In this document: piece by piece, positions 4,821 through 6,742 of the stretch
Position numbering within the stretch: the first letter of the stretch is position 1
Layout: each line of letters begins with the position of its first letter
NCBI GenBank assembly: GCA_021813225.1
Contig: JAKALH010000158.1
Location: 1 to 6,742, forward strand
Direction of reading: 5' to 3'
DNA length: 6,742 nucleotides
DNA from: Chloroflexota bacterium
Lineage (GTDB): Bacteria > Chloroflexota > Anaerolineae > J036 > Brachytrichaceae
Notes under the pieces: model-generated
Seen by the model: the letters and a program-made list of their open reading frames with translations, nothing else
What the model was told of the DNA's origin: nothing
Database searches by the model: none
Program-made: the position numbers and the translations under genes

Positions 4821-5138
4821 CTACCCACCGTTCGAGATCAGTCCGCACATGACGAGGATGAGCAGGGTGAGGATGACGACGATCAGGAGGGTGCGCCACA
4901 TGGCCTGTTCGTCGGTAGGGGAGCGCCCGGCCGGTGTCTGATCGTCCGGCTGGGTGGGGCGGCTGGCGGTGCGTTCGTGGTGTTCGGACAGCGTCGTGTC
5001 GACGAAATGCTCGGCGGACTCGCGGGGCCAGCCGCGTGCGATCAGAACCGCCACAATTTCATTGCGGCTCTTGCCGCGCTGCGCCTGCAGCGTCACCAGT
5101 TCCGACAATTCCTGCAGTGTCAGATGGACATGCGCCAT
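4821..5138 (-). CDS. Small tail-anchored membrane protein, unknown function
   Basis: This 105-residue protein matches no family I can name. Residues 5-48 are predicted helical (LTLQELSELVTLQAQRGKSR, then IVAVLIARGWPRESAEHFVD) and read like a small helical-bundle or UBA/HTH-like interaction module. Residues 50-80 are a charged, Pro/Thr/Asp-rich linker. Residues 81-101 (WRTLLIVVILTLLILVMCGLI) form one very hydrophobic helix, leaving four residues (SNGG) outside. With no signal peptide, the likely topology is N-terminus in the cytoplasm and a C-terminal anchor. The ATG at 5138 has AAGGGA about 10 bases upstream and GAGG almost touching it, so the start is plausible but not clean. It is the first gene of the minus-strand run and is divergent from the lyxose isomerase gene. 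Its reality is supported by the coherent amphipathic and anchor design. Confidence 0.65.
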   Translation of the reverse strand: MAHVHLTLQELSELVTLQAQRGKSRNEIVAVLIARGWPRESAEHFVDTTLSEHHERTASRPTQPDDQTPAGRSPTDEQAMWRTLLIVVILTLLILVMCGLISNGG

Positions 5139-5221
5139 GCCTCACCGCTTCCCTTCCGCGCTCGTGGAAATCGGATGTCACGTCCATCTGTAGTGTACCG
5201 CTAAACAGGTTGGTCTCGCGG

Positions 5222-5241
5222 ATTCCCGCTTCCGCGGGAAT
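5222..5241. repeat. ATTCCCGC-type dispersed palindromic repeat (dRS3/REP-like)
   Basis: ATTCCCGC (5222-5229) and GCGGGAAT (5234-5241) form a perfect 8-bp stem around TTCC, followed by GACTGACGG. The same ATTCCCGCnnnnGCGGGAATGAC core is found scattered in many unrelated genomes, such as the Neisseria dRS3 elements. Read through in translation it yields the familiar spurious VIPAEAGI and FPRKRES strings, both of which occur here in false frames. It sits between divergent genes, where it may also stop antisense transcripts. Confidence 0.7.
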
Positions 5242-5337
5242 GACTGACGGACGCCCACCGCGCAGGCCGCAGGTATCGAACCAATAAGTTTGCGGGCACC
5301 GCGAAGGTATGGCACAATTTCCGCGACAAGGAGTGCT

Positions 5338-6030
5338 ATGAAACGATCCGAAATTAACGCCATCATGCGCGGCGCCGTCGCCTTCGCGCAGAAGCACCGG
5401 TTCTACCTGCCGCCGTTTGCATTCTGGACGCCCGCCGACTGGGCGGCGAAAGGCGCGGAGGTGCGCGAGATCGTCGACCGCCAACTGGGCTGGGACATCA
5501 CCGACTTCGGGCAGGGCAGCTACGCGAAGATCGGGCTGTTCATCTTCACCATCCGCAACGGGACAATGGCAGACCTGCATCAGGGGCGCGGCAAGGTGTA
5601 CGCCGAGAAACTGCTCATCGTCGACCCGCAGCAGGTCACGCCCATGCACTTCCACTGGAGCAAGTTCGAGGATATCATCAACCGCGGCGGCGGCAACCTG
5701 GTCATCCAACTGTACCCTTCGACGAAAGACGAAGGCCTGGGCACCGGCGATGTCGAGGTGAGCATCGACGGCGTGCGCCGCACCGTCAAGGCCGGCGGCA
5801 CCGTCACGCTCACCCCCGGCGAGAGCATCACGCTGACGGGCGGCCTGTACCACAAGTTCTGGGGCGAGGGCGGGCGCGTGCTGGTGGGCGAGGTGTCCAG
5901 CGTCAACGACGACGATACCGATAATCGATTCTATGAGCCGGTCGGGCGTTTCCCGGAGATCGAGGAAGATGCGGAACCGCTGTACCTGCTGGTGAAGGAC
6001 TACCCGAAGTATTACCATCCGGGGCGGTAG
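5338..6030 (+). CDS. D-lyxose ketol-isomerase
   Basis: This is a cytoplasmic cupin enzyme that interconverts D-lyxose and D-xylulose and, in characterised relatives, also D-mannose and D-fructose (EC 5.3.1.15 family). At 230 residues it has the family's normal length. The start MKRSEINAIMRGAVAFAQ is the typical N-terminus. The metal site is intact: H104 and H106 in TPMHFHWSK, E111 in KFEDIINRGGG, and H172 in GGLYHKFWGEG. The second barrel half ends with VGEVSSVNDDDTDNRFYEPVGRFP, a conserved family stretch. The ATG at 5338 is preceded 4 bases away by AAGGAG (5328-5333). An in-frame upstream ATG at 5290 lacks such a site. A weak promoter pair (TTGCGG at 5290 and CACAAT at 5313, 17-base spacing) lies just upstream. 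A PfkB kinase gene follows after 94 bases in the same direction. The call is very secure; which sugar is the physiological substrate is not shown. Confidence 0.95.
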   Translation: MKRSEINAIMRGAVAFAQKHRFYLPPFAFWTPADWAAKGAEVREIVDRQLGWDITDFGQGSYAKIGLFIFTIRNGTMADLHQGRGKVYAEKLLIVDPQQVTPMHFHWSKFEDIINRGGGNLVIQLYPSTKDEGLGTGDVEVSIDGVRRTVKAGGTVTLTPGESITLTGGLYHKFWGEGGRVLVGEVSSVNDDDTDNRFYEPVGRFPEIEEDAEPLYLLVKDYPKYYHPGR

Positions 6031-6045
6031 GGACTGTCAGGCGCT

Positions 6046-6096
6046 GGATGCGGATGTATCACGGCATCCGGACGGGGCATCCAACCAGTCATCCGT
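6046..6096 (+). repeat. Cluster of GGATG/CATCC inverted repeats between isomerase and kinase
   Basis: Within about 50 bases, GGATGCGGATG (6046-6056) faces CATCCG (6065-6070), GCATCC (6077-6082) and CATCCG (6090-6095). CGGATG (6051-6056) and CATCCG (6065-6070) form a 6-bp hairpin, and GGATGC (6046-6051) can pair with GCATCC at either 6064-6069 or 6077-6082, giving alternative folds. It may be an intercistronic processing or weak attenuation structure. No T-run follows, so full termination is unlikely. Confidence 0.3.
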
Positions 6097-6124
6097 GGTT
6101 TAGAGCTTCATAGCGGAGCGAAGC

Positions 6125-6742
6125 ATGACCGAGAAGTACATCGCCGTCGTCGCGGGTCACCTGTGCCTTGACGTGATTCCCGATATGAGCCGCAGCAGCC
6201 GCGAGAAATTCGAGGTCATGTTCCGCCCAGGCCGCCTGCTGAACGTCGGGCCGATCACATTCGCCACCGGCGGCGCTGTGTCCAATACCGGGCTGGCGCT
6301 GAACAAACTCGGCATCCCGGCGGCACTGATGGGGCGCATCGGCGAAGACATCTTCGGCGAGGCCATCAAAGGCATCATCGCCTCGCACGGCGCCGGCCTG
6401 ACGGACACGCTGATCGTCGACCCGCACGCGGTCAGTTCGTACACCGTCATCATCAACCCTCCCGGCATCGACCGCATCTTCCTGCATTGCCCCAGCGCCA
6501 ACGACACCTTCGGAGCGGCGGATATCCGCTATGACCTGGTGGCTGGCGCGCGCCTGTTCCACTTCGGCTACCCGCCGCTGATGAAGCGCATGTACGAGGA
6601 CGACGGCGCGGAGTTGTGCGCCATCTACAGGCGCGTGAAAGGCATGGGGCTGACCACCTCGCTGGATATGGCGCTGCCCGATGTGAACTCGCCGGCAGGG
6701 AGCGCCAACTGGCCCGCCATCGTGCGGGGCGTGCTGCCGTAT
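6125..6742 (+). CDS. PfkB-family carbohydrate kinase, 5' part
   Basis: The frame runs from the ATG at 6125 to the end of the window (206 codons, no stop), so the C-terminal third is missing. It begins MTEKYIAVVAGHLCLDVIPD, the first strand of the ribokinase fold. It continues with FATGGAVSNTGLALNKLGIP (46-65) and GRIGEDIFGEAIKGII (70-85), the N-terminal PfkB signature with the Gly-Gly substrate-lid hinge at 49-50. HFGYPPLMK at 146-154 matches the mid-domain strand. The C-terminal catalytic GAGD motif would lie beyond the window. GGAG (6115-6118) lies 6 bases upstream of the ATG, so the start is firm. PfkB enzymes phosphorylate sugars or nucleosides with ATP. Next to a lyxose/mannose isomerase, a ketose such as fructose or xylulose is a reasonable substrate guess, but xylulose is normally handled by FGGY kinases. 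Confidence 0.9.
   Translation, partial: MTEKYIAVVAGHLCLDVIPDMSRSSREKFEVMFRPGRLLNVGPITFATGGAVSNTGLALNKLGIPAALMGRIGEDIFGEAIKGIIASHGAGLTDTLIVDPHAVSSYTVIINPPGIDRIFLHCPSANDTFGAADIRYDLVAGARLFHFGYPPLMKRMYEDDGAELCAIYRRVKGMGLTTSLDMALPDVNSPAGSANWPAIVRGVLPY

Noticed and set aside
5059..6018. A 319-codon open frame on the minus strand
   Set aside because: It lies antisense to the clearly real D-lyxose isomerase gene and runs through the dispersed palindrome. It has no domain sense and arises from the GC-rich third positions of the true gene.

Overview
The window looks like chromosomal DNA of a GC-rich (roughly 60% by eye), free-living bacterium. It is most likely a member of the Chloroflexota (Anaerolineae/Caldilineae-like), probably from a metagenome. 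The hints are a secreted PKD/beta-sandwich protein ending in an IPVLLR-type tail, a small glycine-rich RRM protein of the cyanobacterial/chloroflexal kind, a SIMPL lipoprotein, and a transposase fragment resembling those of cyanobacteria and Chloroflexota. This assignment is inference from protein style, not from a marker gene.

Layout, left to right. (1) 1-561: C-terminal part of a secreted surface protein, followed by two hairpins (593-621, 645-677). (2) 562-929: a long, comparatively AT-rich leader with no gene. It carries a possible extended -10 promoter and three consecutive small stem-loops, the last of which holds the Shine-Dalgarno sequence of the next gene. (3) 930-1256: a complete RRM RNA-binding protein with an RGG-like tail and a textbook intrinsic terminator (1273-1310). 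(4) 1322-1977: a graveyard of mobile DNA. A transposase gene is cut off exactly where a roughly 150-bp MITE-like element with perfect inverted repeats begins, giving three copies of one 16-bp end. It is followed by the tandem 24-bp repeats of a second, unrelated IS end. (5) 1978-2556: a DUF4157 (HExxH) protein that seems to have lost its N-terminus to these insertions, followed by a perfect 30-bp palindrome. (6) 2729-5138, minus strand: a SIMPL/DUF541 lipoprotein, an unidentified polytopic membrane protein, and a small tail-anchored membrane protein. (7) 5222-5241: an ATTCCCGC-type dispersed palindromic repeat. (8) 5338-6742, plus strand: a complete D-lyxose isomerase and the start of a PfkB sugar kinase, probably co-transcribed.

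How the parts work together. The isomerase and kinase form a plausible short sugar-salvage route, lyxose to xylulose or mannose to fructose, followed by phosphorylation. The three minus-strand genes share direction and an envelope location, but no joint function can be argued. I see no CRISPR array, tRNA, rRNA or complete novel defence system. The most interesting structures are the nested IS/MITE junctions, the structured leader of the RRM gene, and the truncated orphan DUF4157 gene.
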